Assembly: GCA_022494885.1 (NCBI GenBank)
Contig: JAGVSM010002848.1
Coordinates: 62,001 to 126,000, forward strand
Length of the DNA stretch: 64,000 nucleotides
DNA from: Micrasema longulum
Lineage: Eukaryota; Arthropoda; Insecta; Trichoptera; Brachycentridae
Direction: 5' to 3'
A program made the translations under genes and the position numbers. Within the stretch, counting starts at the first letter, position 1, and each line of letters opens with the position of its first letter. The notes below the pieces were generated by a model that was given only the letters and a program-made list of their open reading frames with translations, was not told the DNA's origin and made no database searches. Positions 1 to 10,045 of this stretch are shown here, piece after piece.

Positions 1-663
1 TGTCGACTGGCCGCTTATGTGCATCCTCCCAAGCCAGATTTGCGTTCCTTAGTTCTGATATGAACTGCCAACAAACAGTTTGCAGCGGTCGTCCAGGACA
101 TCGAGAACCTGATGCCTTGTAAAGCAGGCAAGCCTGGATAATGACAGTTGTCACCGGAGTTTGCTGCGTCCGTTCTTGAATTACTTCATTATTTACAAAG
201 TCAAACCACCGCACACCCAAGACTCTACTTAGACATATATTCCTAATACTCTGAATTTTACATTTTTGGCCCCAGTGATGTGCTACGATTCGCACCCGTA
301 GAGGAGAATAGGTGTTATACAGGCGTTAGATAGGCGGTATTTGGTTTCCACTGAGTAAATAGCCGATCTCCAGACAGCCCTCATACTGTTGAGTGTGGCG
401 CCTGCTACTCCTAACCGCACTCCCAGTTCTTTTTGAAAGCTGCCATTTTCCGCAACGTAAACTCCCAGGGGTAATATTCCAAACGTTCTCGCGGTCTTTG
501 TTTTTACAGGCGGCCGCGAGAGCGGCTCTGAATAGCTCCACTGGTATTCGTATCTTTCGACCCTTGCGATGGCTTGATTTAACAACACTTGGGAACGCCT
601 AAAAAAGTCTAATAACGAAATTCTCCAAGCCACTGCAGAGTGGATCCAATCACCGTTGTTCAA
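1..663 (-). pseudogene. RTE-like LINE reverse transcriptase, C-terminal part (degenerate)
   Basis: On the minus strand 663-283 reads through a segment ending ...YLSNACITPILLYGCES-type sequence (seen: ETKYRLSNACITPILLYG). From about 265 to 1 a second frame reads QSIRNICLSRVLGVRW, then PGRPLQTVCW and ELRNANLAWEDAHKRPVD. This order (thumb, LLYGCES, a 'GRP' box, a C-terminal 'A..R..W..' tail) is the usual end of RTE-type non-LTR polymerases. There is a frame break near 265-290, so it is not functional. It is the 3' part of the RT whose palm lies at 1668-1850 on the same strand. The window edge cuts it at base 1. Confidence 0.75.
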
Positions 664-689
664 GCGATGGCGCGATATGTTAAGACCAC

Positions 690-898
690 CATAAGTGCTG
701 CAATATAAAATTTTATTTTATGTTTATATTTGTGTTTATTGTTATATTTATGTTTATTGTTATATTTATGTTTATTGTTATATTTTTGTTTATATTTATA
801 TTTATGTTCATGTTTATATGTTTATATGTTTATATGGTAGAATTGGCTCTGCACTCTATAGCCATTTTACTGGAATAAAAATTTAAATAAATAAATAA
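690..898 (+). mobile_element. Inserted retroelement 3' end with AT-rich minisatellite
   Basis: A TTTATGTTTATTGTTATA-like unit is repeated several times at 715-835, followed by unique sequence and an AATAAATAAATAA tail ending near 898. The stretch interrupts the RTE-like coding remnant on the other strand, so I read it as an inserted retroelement 3' end. The family is not recognised. Confidence 0.45.
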
Positions 899-926
899 CA
901 GGGTCAGGAAATGTTATGCATCAAGT

Positions 927-1119
927 CGGGTTGTGGTACTGTGGCTAGTGTCTTGGACTCACGGACCAAAGGTCCGTGGTTCGAATCCTACTCTACCCCA
1001 ACTCGATTCCATTTTCTAATAGTGAGTTATTTACAACTCGTTGAAAATGGCCCTCAAAATTAAATATTTGGGTAAATCATAAGAACGCAAATATTTCTTT
1101 TAAAAAAAAAAAAAAAAAA
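927..1119 (+). mobile_element. SINE-A (tRNA-derived SINE)
   Basis: The head, GGTTGTGGTACTGTGGCTAG to GGTTCGAATCCTACTC, has A-box-like and B-box-like (GGTTCGAATCC) Pol III promoter motifs. The body carries CATTTTCTAATAGTGAGTTA and TTTACAACTCGTTG and ends in a 19-base poly(A). Related copies lie at 21871-22061, 22155-22317, 22430-22612 and 39950-40130. It interrupts the RTE-like remnant. Confidence 0.8.
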
Positions 1120-1124
1120 GACAC

Positions 1125-1235
1125 AAGTGTTCCACAGTACATGGGTTTATGCAATATTGAATTTTAAACCCATGCATTCGGAGTACCAGTTAAGCCTATC
1201 CACAGTGACCTGAAGACCCCTGACTGAATCATTAA
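1125..1235 (-). pseudogene. RTE-like RT, segment after the catalytic YADD
   Basis: Minus-strand translation gives SVRGLQVTVDRLNWYSECMG then LKFNIA, a stop, and THVLW. This matches the region just downstream of YADD in RTE-like polymerases ('..LQ..T..L......GLKIN..KT'). It links the palm at 1668-1850 to the C-terminal part at 1-663. An in-frame stop shows decay. Confidence 0.6.
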
Positions 1236-1665
1236 TTGAACGTAGTTATGCAGAAAGCAGCCAGTCCACAATTTCGAAAAAATGAGATTTTGGCGTTATC
1301 GGATGCAGTAAGGTCTATTCTATGTTCTGCTAAAAACTGCCAGACCGCTTTCGTGCAAAAAGCTGTAATAATCGTCTTCTGAAAATAGTGTCGATCACAA
1401 AATCGGCATTTCTCAATTTGCAGAAAACACCCACAGCACTAGAATAATCTTATGGTATTTTAAAAATCATAAAAACTGGTCAAATACGTAATTAGATTCT
1501 TGTTTGTAACATTAAAAAACTAATGTATTCTTTGTTTATCTTTTGCCAAAAGTCGAAAACATTCCAACTGTTGTGTAGATTCGATTATTCACCCTTTTCA
1601 CAAATGTGCTACTATCTCAGTTTCACTTTTCTATGGCTGGCTGCTTTCTGTGTAACTACGTTCAA
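1236..1665. mobile_element. MITE-like DNA element inserted in the RT palm
   Basis: The ends are inverted repeats of about 35 bp: AATTGAACGTAGTTA then CAGAAAGCAGCCAG at the left, and the same on the opposite strand at the right, with about three mismatches. There is no coding potential inside. Both flanks continue the same RT reading (YADDAV on one side, SVRGLQ on the other), so this is an insertion into an older LINE. The superfamily is not assigned and the target duplication is ambiguous (flanks ATTAA and TTATA). Confidence 0.65.
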
Positions 1666-1667
1666 TT

Positions 1668-1850
1668 ATAACTGCATCGTCGGCATACTCTAGGTCGCCG
1701 ACTTTTTGGAAGGAGTAAATTAATATTCGTCGATCTAGTGGAATTTACTTATTTAGGATGAAGTCCACGAGGTTTATAAAAAGGAACAGTACAAGGACGC
1801 AACCTTGACGAACTCCCGTGGTAACCTTAAACTGAGTGACAACATTGCTG
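1668..1850 (-). pseudogene. RTE-like LINE reverse transcriptase palm (YADD)
   Basis: The minus strand reads QFKVTTGVRQGCVL (1837-1796), then about 30 codons later GDLEYADDAVI, with the TAT-GCC-GAC-GAT catalytic box at 1687-1676. TGVRQGC followed by YADD is diagnostic of the fingers/palm of RTE-type non-LTR polymerases. The usual spacing is preserved, but a stop codon (LNK*IPL) interrupts it. The reading continues beyond the MITE at 1236-1665. Confidence 0.8.
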
Positions 1851-2240
1851 TGGGAGGAGGGGGTTTAATAAATTCAGTTACCGGAACTACAACCCGGTTT
1901 TAATTTTAATTAATTTAATTGATTATTAATACTTTTATTAATTCTTTAGTGTCGCAGGGGACGAAATTAGCATTTCAAAATGGAAATCTGGTACCGGCCC
2001 TAATGTGTAGAGGAGTACGAGGTTACGTCCGAAAATTCGAGGAGTGGAAGTCTTGCCCCTTGGGTAAGGGGTACTAATATACATGAATAAATGGTGAGAC
2101 TCGTCACTAGTGTTGACATAAATGAGTAATTGGTTTTGAAGTTACACCAGAATTAGTGAGATAACCCGGAAGAAATATCGAAAATTGGGATTTGAGCAGT
2201 CGTTAAATTTCTTACTAAACTGAATTAATCACAGGTATTT
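1851..2240. other. Unassigned intergenic sequence
   Basis: It includes a moderately GC-rich patch at about 1950-2060 with a short inverted motif (CCCCTTGGGTAAGGGG at 2056-2071). No gene or known repeat is recognised. Confidence 0.4.
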
Positions 2241-2414
2241 GAAAGGGTAAGTGAGGTTACCGACTGCATAGTAAATGTAAACAACAAATGTCTTGAACAA
2301 ATAGAAGAATTTGTGTATCTGGTAAGTATGTTTTCAAGAGATGGAAGAGTAGAAAAAGGTGTTGAAATGAGAGTGAATGCGGGCAACAAAACGAACGGAG
2401 CACTAATTATTTAA
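2241..2414 (+). pseudogene. RTE-like RT thumb fragment
   Basis: An open frame reads RVSEVTDCIVNVNN, KCLEQIEEFVYLVSMFSRDG and VEMRVNAGNKTNGAL, then a TAA at 2412-2414. 'EFVYLGSMFTRDG....RVNAGNKVNGAL' is the conserved region after the YADD palm in RTE-like LINEs. Here the usual G of YLGS is V. Only about 58 codons survive, so it is a dead fragment, on the strand opposite to the RTE remnant at 1-1850. Confidence 0.7.
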
Positions 2415-3075
2415 GCTTTCATATTACTCCAAAAAACGTATTATTTATAAAGAATTATTGTAGCATTATTTTTGTTTTTCATTATTACCTAGCTAAATAC
2501 TAGCCACTTTATGTTAATGTTAAATTATTCTCAATTTTACTTTGTTACATTTATATTTAGAACATAAGATTTTTTCACGTTAATGGTTATCTTTTATTTG
2601 TCATCTTAAATATGTTATGTTTCTTTTTTACTTTTTAAAAATATATATTTTTTAAATATTTTAATTTAATTCATCTGTTTAGTTTTAATTATTTAGTTGA
2701 ATTATTTGTTATATTTCATATTATATATTACATAATGAATTGTTCACTGCTGTAATTATTTCTGTAAAACTTTTTATTGTAAAAGGTTCTTTGAACCGTT
2801 GATATATAAATAAATAAATAAGCCCTGTAAATGCCTTGACTTCCATATTCCCTTCTCTTAAGTGTTTTCCACCCCTGTTGCTATTAATTTTTCGTCTCGG
2901 TTTAGATATTTGTGCTTTTTTTGTAGTTTTGTTTTATGGTGATTTAAGAAAAAACGCACGTTTGTTTCATATTCTCACTATTATGTCAATCTTTAATGCG
3001 AGTTCTTTGTCTTACTATTCATTTGTTTTTACCCTTCAATCATTTATGCTTTCGTAAATAAATCAATAAAAATAT
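2415..3075 (+). mobile_element. Retroelement 3'-UTR-like AT-rich stretch with FB-C scrap
   Basis: 2415-2818 is AT-rich and ends TTATTGTAAAAGGTTC then TTTGAACC and an (AATA)n tail, typical of an insect LINE 3' end with a terminal hairpin. 2819-2870 is a short FB-C scrap (AGCCCTGTAAATGCC, CCATATTCCCTTCTC). 2880-3070 is a second AT-rich segment ending AATAAATCAATAAAAA. No coding frame is identified. Confidence 0.45.
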
Positions 3076-3342
3076 TTTAATACCATTAACTGATAAAGTT
3101 GTGACCTTCGGTACTCTGGGTTAACCCTTTGCTCCCTGGCGGTACTAATTTGTCCTAGTTTAAAATAATTGATACATCTCTAATATGATAAAGCATTTAA
3201 TGTAACTAATCACTGTCAATTAGAGGTGGTAAAAAAATTGTAACTGCTGTTTTTAACAGTTACCCTTCCGAAACGCTTAAAACAGTTTCAAAAACAAAAA
3301 CTAAATCACCAAGCGCAGAAGTAAACACAAAAATACATTTCA

Positions 3343-3583
3343 CTAAAGCTAGGGTTTCCTAGGACAGCGGTGCCCGTACCTTAGTGGCCGTAGTGAACGG
3401 TGATACGGTGGACAGCTGTCGTAACAGTGACTAGAGAGTGTTTTTATTTTTTAACGATGTTATCAACATCGTTTTCCTAGGAAACCACTCTCTAGTCACC
3501 GTTACGACGGCTGTCCACCGCATCACCGTTCACTACGGCCGTTAAAATACGGGCGCCGCTGTCCTGGAAAACCCTAGCTTTAG
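3343..3583. mobile_element. GC-rich foldback MITE, 241 bp
   Basis: CTAAAGCTAGGGTTTCC at the left end and its complement at the right end close a foldback. The arms, about 95 bp each (3343-3437 and 3488-3583), are roughly 90% complementary and include GACAGCGG, GTAGTGAACGGTGAT and GGTGGACAGC. The centre holds a second hairpin, ACGATGTT-ATC-AACATCGT. It is markedly more GC-rich than its surroundings. No ORF. Family not recognised. Confidence 0.8.
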
Positions 3584-3589
3584 CGCGAA

Positions 3590-3780
3590 CAATTCAACGC
3601 CCCGCCGCACTCCGTACCGCGCTTCGCCCTAACTTCAAACCTTTATCCATAATACCTACCTATTCGTATTGTTATCTCCCACGGAAGAAGTACATACACA
3701 TACACGCATGAAATCTCCCCGGGTCATCTTCAGATCTTCACTCCGCCCCTCGCCCGCGCAGTCCCATGACCTTGTGCATT
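3590..3780. other. GC/CpG-enriched spacer
   Basis: It holds clusters such as CGCCCCGCCGCACTCC and CTCGCCCGCGCAGTCCC in an otherwise AT-rich setting. There is no ORF with family resemblance. It could be a flank acquired with a neighbouring element or an old regulatory region. Confidence 0.3.
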
Positions 3781-3894
3781 ATTTTTCTGTTTCTTAAAAT
3801 ATTCTACATTTTAAACAGCGCGAAGTCGTTAGTCGTTACCGTTATACAAATAACACCAAAAACTGATGGTTTTTCCACAACGAAGAAGCATATT

Positions 3895-4080
3895 AAACTA
3901 AAACAGTGTCATTCTCTTGAAAGAGTCCAAAAAAAATTCTTACGGTATATAAATTTTAAACTTAGAATCAGTCATGAATTTTTAAATTACGATTTTTTAC
4001 TAAAAACATTAAATTTGTTAAAACTTAACGATGGAAGAAAAATTATAGACCTTTTAAATTTACACAACATTATTTTTTTT
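3895..4080 (+). pseudogene. Jockey-like LINE C-terminal fragment
   Basis: An open frame reads HSLERVQKKFLRYINFKLR then HEFLNYDFLLKTLNLLKLND and GRKIIDLLNLHNII. 'VQ+KFLRYI....Y...L..L.L..L..RR...DL.FLHKI' is the conserved region C-terminal of the RT domain in Jockey-like non-LTR elements. It is preceded and followed by unrelated sequence, so it is a truncated copy. Confidence 0.7.
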
Positions 4081-4194
4081 GGTATGTGTATTTTTGTACA
4101 TACACAAATCTGGATTTCTCCCGAAGGGGAGTAGGTATATATTTTTTTATCAATATTCCTACAGAGATGAGGTAGAATTTTTTTTTCAAATTCA

Positions 4195-4320
4195 GGATTA
4201 TCGATATTCGAGCGTTTACAGGGCTTATGACCTGTCATTGGCTGGGTTGAGTGGCCACTTTACGTTTTTAACAACATTCCCCATTCCGCTTATTAGCGAA
4301 TATCGACATTGGTATCATTT
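4195..4320. repeat. FB-C related fragment
   Basis: The core CAGGGCTTATGACCTGTCAT and TGGCCACTTTAC of the FB-C family is flanked by short inverted ends (TATCGATATTCG and CGAATATCGACA). Confidence 0.5.
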
Positions 4321-4347
4321 TGATTCTTGTATATATCTTATTAAATG

Positions 4348-4671
4348 AGAAAGCATTCACTAGCGTGTTGGAGCACCATCTATGTATTGATATTGAAGTT
4401 AAGTATTTTTAATTAGCATATTACTTTATTTTATGTATTTAAGACTCTTCCGAGTTAAATTAAGTACTAGTAATCGCCTGCAGATGATTCTGCAATTTAT
4501 TTATAATTGCAATTTATTTATAATTGCAGAATCATCTGCAGGCGATTACTAGTACTTAATTTAACTCGGAAGAGTCTTAAATACATAAAATAAAGTAATA
4601 TGCTAATTAAAAATACTTAACTTCAATATCAATACATAGATGGTGCTCCAACACGCTAGTGAATGCTTTCT
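4348..4671. repeat. Perfect palindrome, two 150-bp arms
   Basis: Bases 4348-4497 are exactly complementary to 4671-4522; I compared every base and found no mismatch. The 24-bp centre (4498-4521) contains TTTATTTATAATTGCAA twice in overlap with the arm ends. There is no ORF. The flanks (G at 4347, T at 4672) end the symmetry abruptly. The identity implies a recent inverted duplication or foldback insertion, or gene conversion between arms. Confidence 0.95.
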
Positions 4672-5810
4672 TCCATGTGAGCTCTATCGATTGGTGAAAT
4701 AAAATTTTAACAAAAGGATATATGTGCAAAGTTGTAGCTGTTCAAATATCGTGAATTTTAACAAAACGTAATATCGAGTATAGAAGATTTTCACAAAGCG
4801 AAATATCTAAATATTTTTTAGTGTAAGTTTTTTAAAATCGAAAAAAATCACAAACAAAACATAATTTTAGCCAAGAAAAAAGAGGATGTGAGGAAACTTC
4901 TGGCCTACTGTATAATAATAATAAAATAATATTATTTGAAATATATTTTTTTATCATTTTATTTGTGCTATTATGTATGCAAAAAATATATGGGATGTAA
5001 ATACCTAAATGTGTTTATTTACATTGGTACTTAGATATGTCAGAAGATATATACTCAGGTAAGCTATAAAAAAAAACATATGTTTGTACCTACATAAAAG
5101 GTGCATAATATAACGTAAGTAATGTATACTATAAATTGATACTTTTCTGTGGTTATGTGTGATACAACAACTTTCATCCATGAAATCAACCTAAGCGACG
5201 TAACTTCTTGATATATTATATTATATAGATATATTATCCATTCCTTTAATACAAAACTCATTTAAAAATAAATAAAAAATAGCACTATGAATTCAGTCGA
5301 TATTAGGTATTCCATTGAAATGTCAACTGGCCAAGTTGTTCTAGAAATTAATAGTGCTAAAAACGGCCGCGTCGAGCACATATGTCCTGCAAAATGACGC
5401 ATGAAAGTAATTATCGTTTTATGTCAAAAGTACCATCTCAAAGAAAAATAGCCCTTAAGAAATAATGTTTGAAATACTGTTTCCAAATCAAGAATCTTCT
5501 AATAATTTGTGTAATCTGCAAGTTTAATCTAGCAGAAAAAAACCGCACTGGGGTTAAGTCATTCAAAATACAGGACACTTATTTGTATGAAAAAATAAGC
5601 TGGAATAATTAGCTAGTTTCTTGGTTCACCCCAGGCGCTAGGCGCGCTTTATGAATATTAATATTTATATTAGGATAAAAATACAAACGGTGAAAATGAT
5701 TTAAATTAAATGGTAATTATTTATTTGTTTTTCTGTACATAAAGTCATATTAAAACATTATTATGGTCAGTCAAAAATGGTAAGCTGCGCATATTCGCTT
5801 TTATACACGG
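4672..5810. other. AT-rich intergenic sequence, nothing recognised
   Basis: The only open frame longer than 60 codons (5064-5261 minus) has hydrophobic low-complexity composition and no family resemblance. No tRNA-like or terminal-repeat structure was found. Confidence 0.4.
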
Positions 5811-5869
5811 TTCGCCCCTGTGTCATATGCACCATTAAGTGTGGAAAGGGAATGATGATGATGATGACT
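5811..5869 (+). repeat. SINE-B 3' end
   Basis: It matches the 3' part of SINE-B: CATATGCACCATTAAGTG, then GGAAAGGGAATGATGATGAT. It is truncated at its 5' side. Confidence 0.7.
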
Positions 5870-6384
5870 ACTGATTTACAAACTAAAATAATCTAATTAT
5901 GATGGCAGGTAAATTTTTGCAATATTTTTTCTGTGTTGATTTTTCATTTACTTTTGTAAATACATCGTACTGGAAAAAATAACAACTTTTTTATATGGCA
6001 ATTCCTTAACGATACAAATTTGTACCGATGTTTTTTTGCAAGAAAAATACATGATCGTTTTGGGGCTATAAATAACATAATTCAAAAAGAAAAAGTTCAA
6101 CAACTCTAATAAATCTATGTTCCGGGATCAAAGGGTTGACTTAATGCGCACTTAGTAACTCTGTTTTACAACCCTATCAAATTATTATAGGATCTAATAA
6201 ATATTTGTTACTTGTGAAAAGACTTCAGCATCGTTATTTTTTTATCATTTTAGTGTAATATTACTTTAATATTTTTTCATTTAGGTAAGTACGAGTACAG
6301 ATTGATATTTAAAAGGCAAAAATTAAAGCCTAAATCTTTTTTATTGGATTTATACTAAGAGTGGTCTTAAAAAGTATGTATTTG

Positions 6385-6545
6385 TCAATAGGTCATCAAA
6401 TTATTTTTTTTTTTTTATGTGTTGCAGATATTATCATCGATATAATTTTTTTAAGTTTTGTAATTTTGAAAATCTCCACCGAAGCTTCAAAATTACACCG
6501 CCGCTCCCGCGACGTCGCGAGTTCTTTCCAGTGAGTGATCAAAAC
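6385..6545. repeat. Diverged MITE-E fragment with an 11-bp hairpin
   Basis: TTATCATCGATATAATTTT, GACGTCGCGAGTTCTTTCC and AGTGAGTGATC follow the order of MITE-E (compare 9390-9480). It contains GTAATTTTGAA and TTCAAAATTAC as a perfect inverted pair at about 6459-6497. Confidence 0.45.
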
Positions 6546-7560
6546 ACAAATCTGAACGGTGAAACATAACTGACAAGAAACAACGAAAATATGGGTTCAA
6601 CTGCCGTTTATTGTACGAGCCGCTGACTTGTGGACATTTTACGACATCTTTTTTTTAAAACATTTTTTTTGTACTCCTGTAGGCACAACTAACTCATTTT
6701 GGGACAGAATAATATCTACATAAAGGTATGGTAATAATAATAATATGGTAACAAGTAATAATATGTACATAAAACTGAAATAAGATAGCAAGTTAAGTAT
6801 ATAATAAAAAGAAATTTAAAAAAAAAACAAATCAAAATAAAAATTAATATTAAACATTTAAATACAGTAAGACAGAAATATCCGAGGAAAAAGAAGAACT
6901 TGAAACTAAATTTCATCTTCCACGTACCTCCTCAAGTAGTATTTTTTTTAATGAATATAGTCATTTTTTGACTTTCTATAGGACTCTGGTAGCCTGTTGT
7001 ACTCACTTCAAGCAAGGTACAGCAGAGACCTAAGACCATACCTTGTCGTGCGTGATCCAGGTACATAAATATTTTGACTCTGCCGCGTATTATACTTTTG
7101 TTTCTGATATTTAAAAGTTGTACCTCAAACAGTTATAATTTGTACCGCTAACACGATAAACGTCGAAAAACATGGCTACCGATGAAATTTGAAATCTGTT
7201 GCCGGTTGCAATCATAATCCCCCATGGTTTCTACAACAAAATAACAACGCCTAATTTTGTGCGATTTGACGTGACTCTTTACTTATTTAAATAAGTTTGG
7301 TTTTGGCCGAAACTAGAATGGAAGCCAACATTCGGATTTGGTTTTGGCTGGAAATCTATTCTCGGGCATTAGGGTTTAAACCCATTAGGGTAATACAAAC
7401 ATGTTATGAGGTCAAATTATGTTATGTCACGTTTCGTCAGTGTAGTCATTACGTGCTTTTTAATGTTGATTTTAAATTAGTCCGCAATGCATTTTTTAAT
7501 GTTCTTATTCAGAAAACATACAATTATACATAATAAGTATTAAAAACATAGATTTGCCTG
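6546..7560. other. Intergenic sequence, nothing recognised
   Basis: AT-rich at 6650-6950. A less AT-rich part at about 6980-7450 holds a 78-codon open frame (7297-7533 plus) without recognisable motifs. Confidence 0.35.
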
Positions 7561-7566
7561 GATTTA

Positions 7567-7927
7567 AGGACTGGATTCAACTCTCTGGGGAGCTGAGATG
7601 AGTCCATGAAGAAGTATAGAAATATAAAAAAATAGGATTTTCAGGCGTTGCCTAGTATGTAGGTGAAATAATTCAATTAGATGAATCTCACCCGCATAAA
7701 TAAGGTTTTAGCTTTTTAACTTTAAAAACATTAACAGATGACAGAATTGAAGGAATATAGATGTTCAAATATGGGCAGAATGGTGAATGTTACACAGTGT
7801 GTAAAGTGGCAGCTTAAACCAGCCAATGACAGGTCATAAGCCCTGTGTAAAATGTTAATATAAACAGCTCCCCGGGGAGTTGAAGCCAGTCCTTGTCTAC
7901 AAAAAATTGGATAAACTCAAAATATTG
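7567..7927. mobile_element. FB-C foldback copy
   Basis: The left end GGACTGGATTCAACTCTCTG is complementary to the right end CCGGGGAGTTGAAGCCAGTCC. The element finishes with TTGTCTACAAAAAATTGG and AAACTCAAAATATTG. The interior includes GGCGTTGCCTAGTATGTAGG and GAATGTTACACAGTGTGTAA. It is the same family as 8449-8927, with a shorter left arm. Confidence 0.7.
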
Positions 7928-8019
7928 ACGATTTTTTTTATTTATTATGAACAAAAAGTAAACAAAACGGTGGGGGCCAATGTACAGTTTTGTTATTTTT
8001 GATCTTAGGTTATGGCCAA

Positions 8020-8262
8020 TAACAAGGGATCCTCCCCCCTCCCCCCACCACGGCAGGCACGGACTGACGTCAGCGGCAGCCACGTGTGGGCGGCGAGTGA
8101 CGCTGCGAATCGATCGCCAACACAGACGACGCACTCATGCCTCCGTCCCTCTCTGGCGAACTCCATTTTACTCCAGGCCGTACTTCACGGCTGTGATTTT
8201 CCCGCAAGTGGCGATTGCGAAAGCCCCCTTGATTTCGAACACGAGTAAACACAGAACGAAGT
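8020..8262. other. GC/CpG-rich island-like stretch
   Basis: It is strongly enriched in C+G and CpG (for example CCACCACGGCAGGCACGG, GACGTCAGCGGCAGCCACGT and GGGCGGCGAGTGACGCTGCG), with a CCCCCTCCCCCC tract at 8031-8047. Short overlapping open frames on both strands look like a composition effect. An old promoter or a GC-rich transposon segment is possible; I see no splice or TATA signal that decides. Confidence 0.3.
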
Positions 8263-8448
8263 CATGAGGAAGTTCAGTGCTACGGAAAATTGGATCGATC
8301 GTACGGCGAAGTTTCTCGAAAATGTACGAAAAAAATGCTTTTAATGAAAAAGAACTACGTCACAAGTTCTTTAGTGTGAAAGTTTGGTGCTACGAGAAAT
8401 TGTATGCAAAAAATGTTTTTCTAACGTGCGGTAAACATTAAAGCATGT
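8263..8448 (+). mobile_element. MITE-E left part, interrupted by FB-C
   Basis: It starts TCATGAGGAAGTTCAGTGC and continues TACGGAAAATTGGATCG and TTTCTCGAAAATGTACG, matching the MITE-E terminus seen at 54569, 55817 and, in reverse, 48240 and 55483. FB-C begins at 8449. Confidence 0.55.
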
Positions 8449-8927
8449 CAACAATATTTTGAGTTTGTCCAAATTTTTGTAGACATGGACTGGATTCAAC
8501 TCCCTGGGGAGCTGTTAACATTAACATATTACAACAGAGATGAAGAACATTTAAGAAAATGTAATATAGAAGTCTAGGCATCTACATGGCTTACGACCTG
8601 TCATTGACTGGTTCAAGTGGCCACTTTACACACTGTGTAACATTCACCATTCTGCCTATATTTGAACATCTATATTCCTTCAATTCTTTCATCTGTTGAT
8701 GCTTGTGAAGTTAAAGAGAATGGTGAATGTTACACAGTGTGTAAAGTGGCCACTTAAACCAGCCATTGACAGGTCATAAGCCCTGTAGATGCCTGGACTT
8801 CTATATTACCTTCTCTTAAATGTTCTTCATCTCTGTTGTAATACGAGTATGTTAATATAAACGGCTCCCCAGGGAGTTGAATCCAGTCCTTGTCTACAAA
8901 AATTTGGACAAACTCAAAATATTGTTG
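8449..8927. mobile_element. FB-C foldback element, reference copy
   Basis: Termini are CAACAATATTTTGAG(TTTGTCC) and its complement CTCAAAATATTGTTG. Arms of roughly 230 bp fold back (8449-8690 and 8710-8927) with few mismatches. Each arm contains GGATTCAACTCCCTGGGGAG, ACAACAGAGATGAAGAACAT, CTTA(C/T)GACCTGTCATTG(A/G)CTGG and the palindrome TTTACACACTGTGTAACATT. There is no ORF. At least eight other full or partial copies occur in this window, so this is an active or formerly active non-autonomous family. Confidence 0.85.
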
Positions 8928-9119
8928 AATTATATTTTAGTTGCATAAAAGTTTAAAGTATATTTTTTAACAGAAATACCTTTAAAATTAGTGTTTTTAT
9001 CTAATTTATGTTTTTTATTTTTTTATTATTGCTCGATTAAAAAAAAAACATTCGTTTCAAAATGGCAAAATCGTATGCTTTCCTCATTTTGCGTGCGTTT
9101 TACCAGACTACAACCTTAA

Positions 9120-9175
9120 GATTAACAAATAACAATTGAGATGGAAATATAAAAGTCTAGCCATTTACAGGTGTA
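9120..9175 (+). repeat. FB-C fragment
   Basis: AACAATTGAGATGGAAATAT followed by AAAAGTCTAGCCATTTACAGG resembles the FB-C arm (compare 8531-8590). Confidence 0.4.
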
Positions 9176-9329
9176 TGTAAGATATATGAAATATTTTACA
9201 CTATAAAGAAATGTTTAAAAACCGGTAGAATTTCAGTCGAATTTGGTAGACCGGTAAATTTCTCCCAAATTCAGTAGATCTACCGAAAAATCAGAAGGGT
9301 TGGCATGAAAAATCGATGTTTTTTGTTTT

Positions 9330-9600
9330 TGTTCATTTATTTGTTAATGGACTATCAAACTAACCCTAAATTTGAAAAAATAAATTTTCATGTATCGCAT
9401 TATCATCTCGATGATTTTCAAAAGTTTGTAATTTTGAAATTACTTCGCCCGTGACGTCACTAGTTCTCGTCGGTGAGTTGTCCAGACTGCTGAGATGGCT
9501 TCTCGGAAACCGGAAATCTATCTAATCTAATATTTTAGAATATAATTACTTTTAGACCGGCAGATTACGCCATTTCGAATTTAGACTTAACTTAGGTATC
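9330..9600. mobile_element. MITE-E internal part
   Basis: It contains TTTGTTAATGGACTATCAAA, ATGTATCGCATTATCATC, CCGTGACGTCACTAGTTCTC and GGAAACCGGAAATCTATC in the order seen at 47510-47700 and 60930-61110. The termini are not evident. Confidence 0.6.
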
Positions 9601-9954
9601 TGGGATCTCAAAAAAGACTACGTATTGAACTAAAATTTAAAAAAATATTTGAAGATAATAAATTGAACATGAAAGTGGCTGAAACAAAATTTTTTTTTTT
9701 TTTTTTGAAAAGAAATACAAGCATTTGAAATCACATTCATTTTTGTGACATTTTCCTTTATTTCTACGTAAAATTATGCCTTTCGTAATACTCGCACTAA
9801 AAACAAATATTTATTGAAATATTTTAGTTAAAACCTTTTTTCATAGAATTGTATTCTCTTTTTCTAAAAAAGAAGATAATTCTGATTGTAATATTTAATT
9901 TATAACAATATCTTGTTAACTTTTTTATGACCTTCATACCTGCCCTTATCGGTA

Positions 9955-10045
9955 CCGGCACTACAGCCTAAATAACTCTATAGGGGGTTAAATCCAGTCA
10001 TTTGTCTACGTACATTTAGACAAACTCAAAATACTGTTTGGTGAA
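9955..10045. repeat. FB-C terminal fragment
   Basis: AACTCTATAGGGGGTTAAAT, CCAGTCATTTGTCTACG and AGACAAACTCAAAATACTG match the FB-C right terminus. Confidence 0.5.

Noticed and set aside
6716..6916. Hydrophobic 66-codon minus frame as a membrane protein
   Set aside because: Phe/Leu/Tyr-rich translation of A/T homopolymers; no start context or neighbours.
7980..8267. Three overlapping open frames as a gene
   Set aside because: All arise from the CpG-rich composition; no conserved motif and no agreement on strand or frame.
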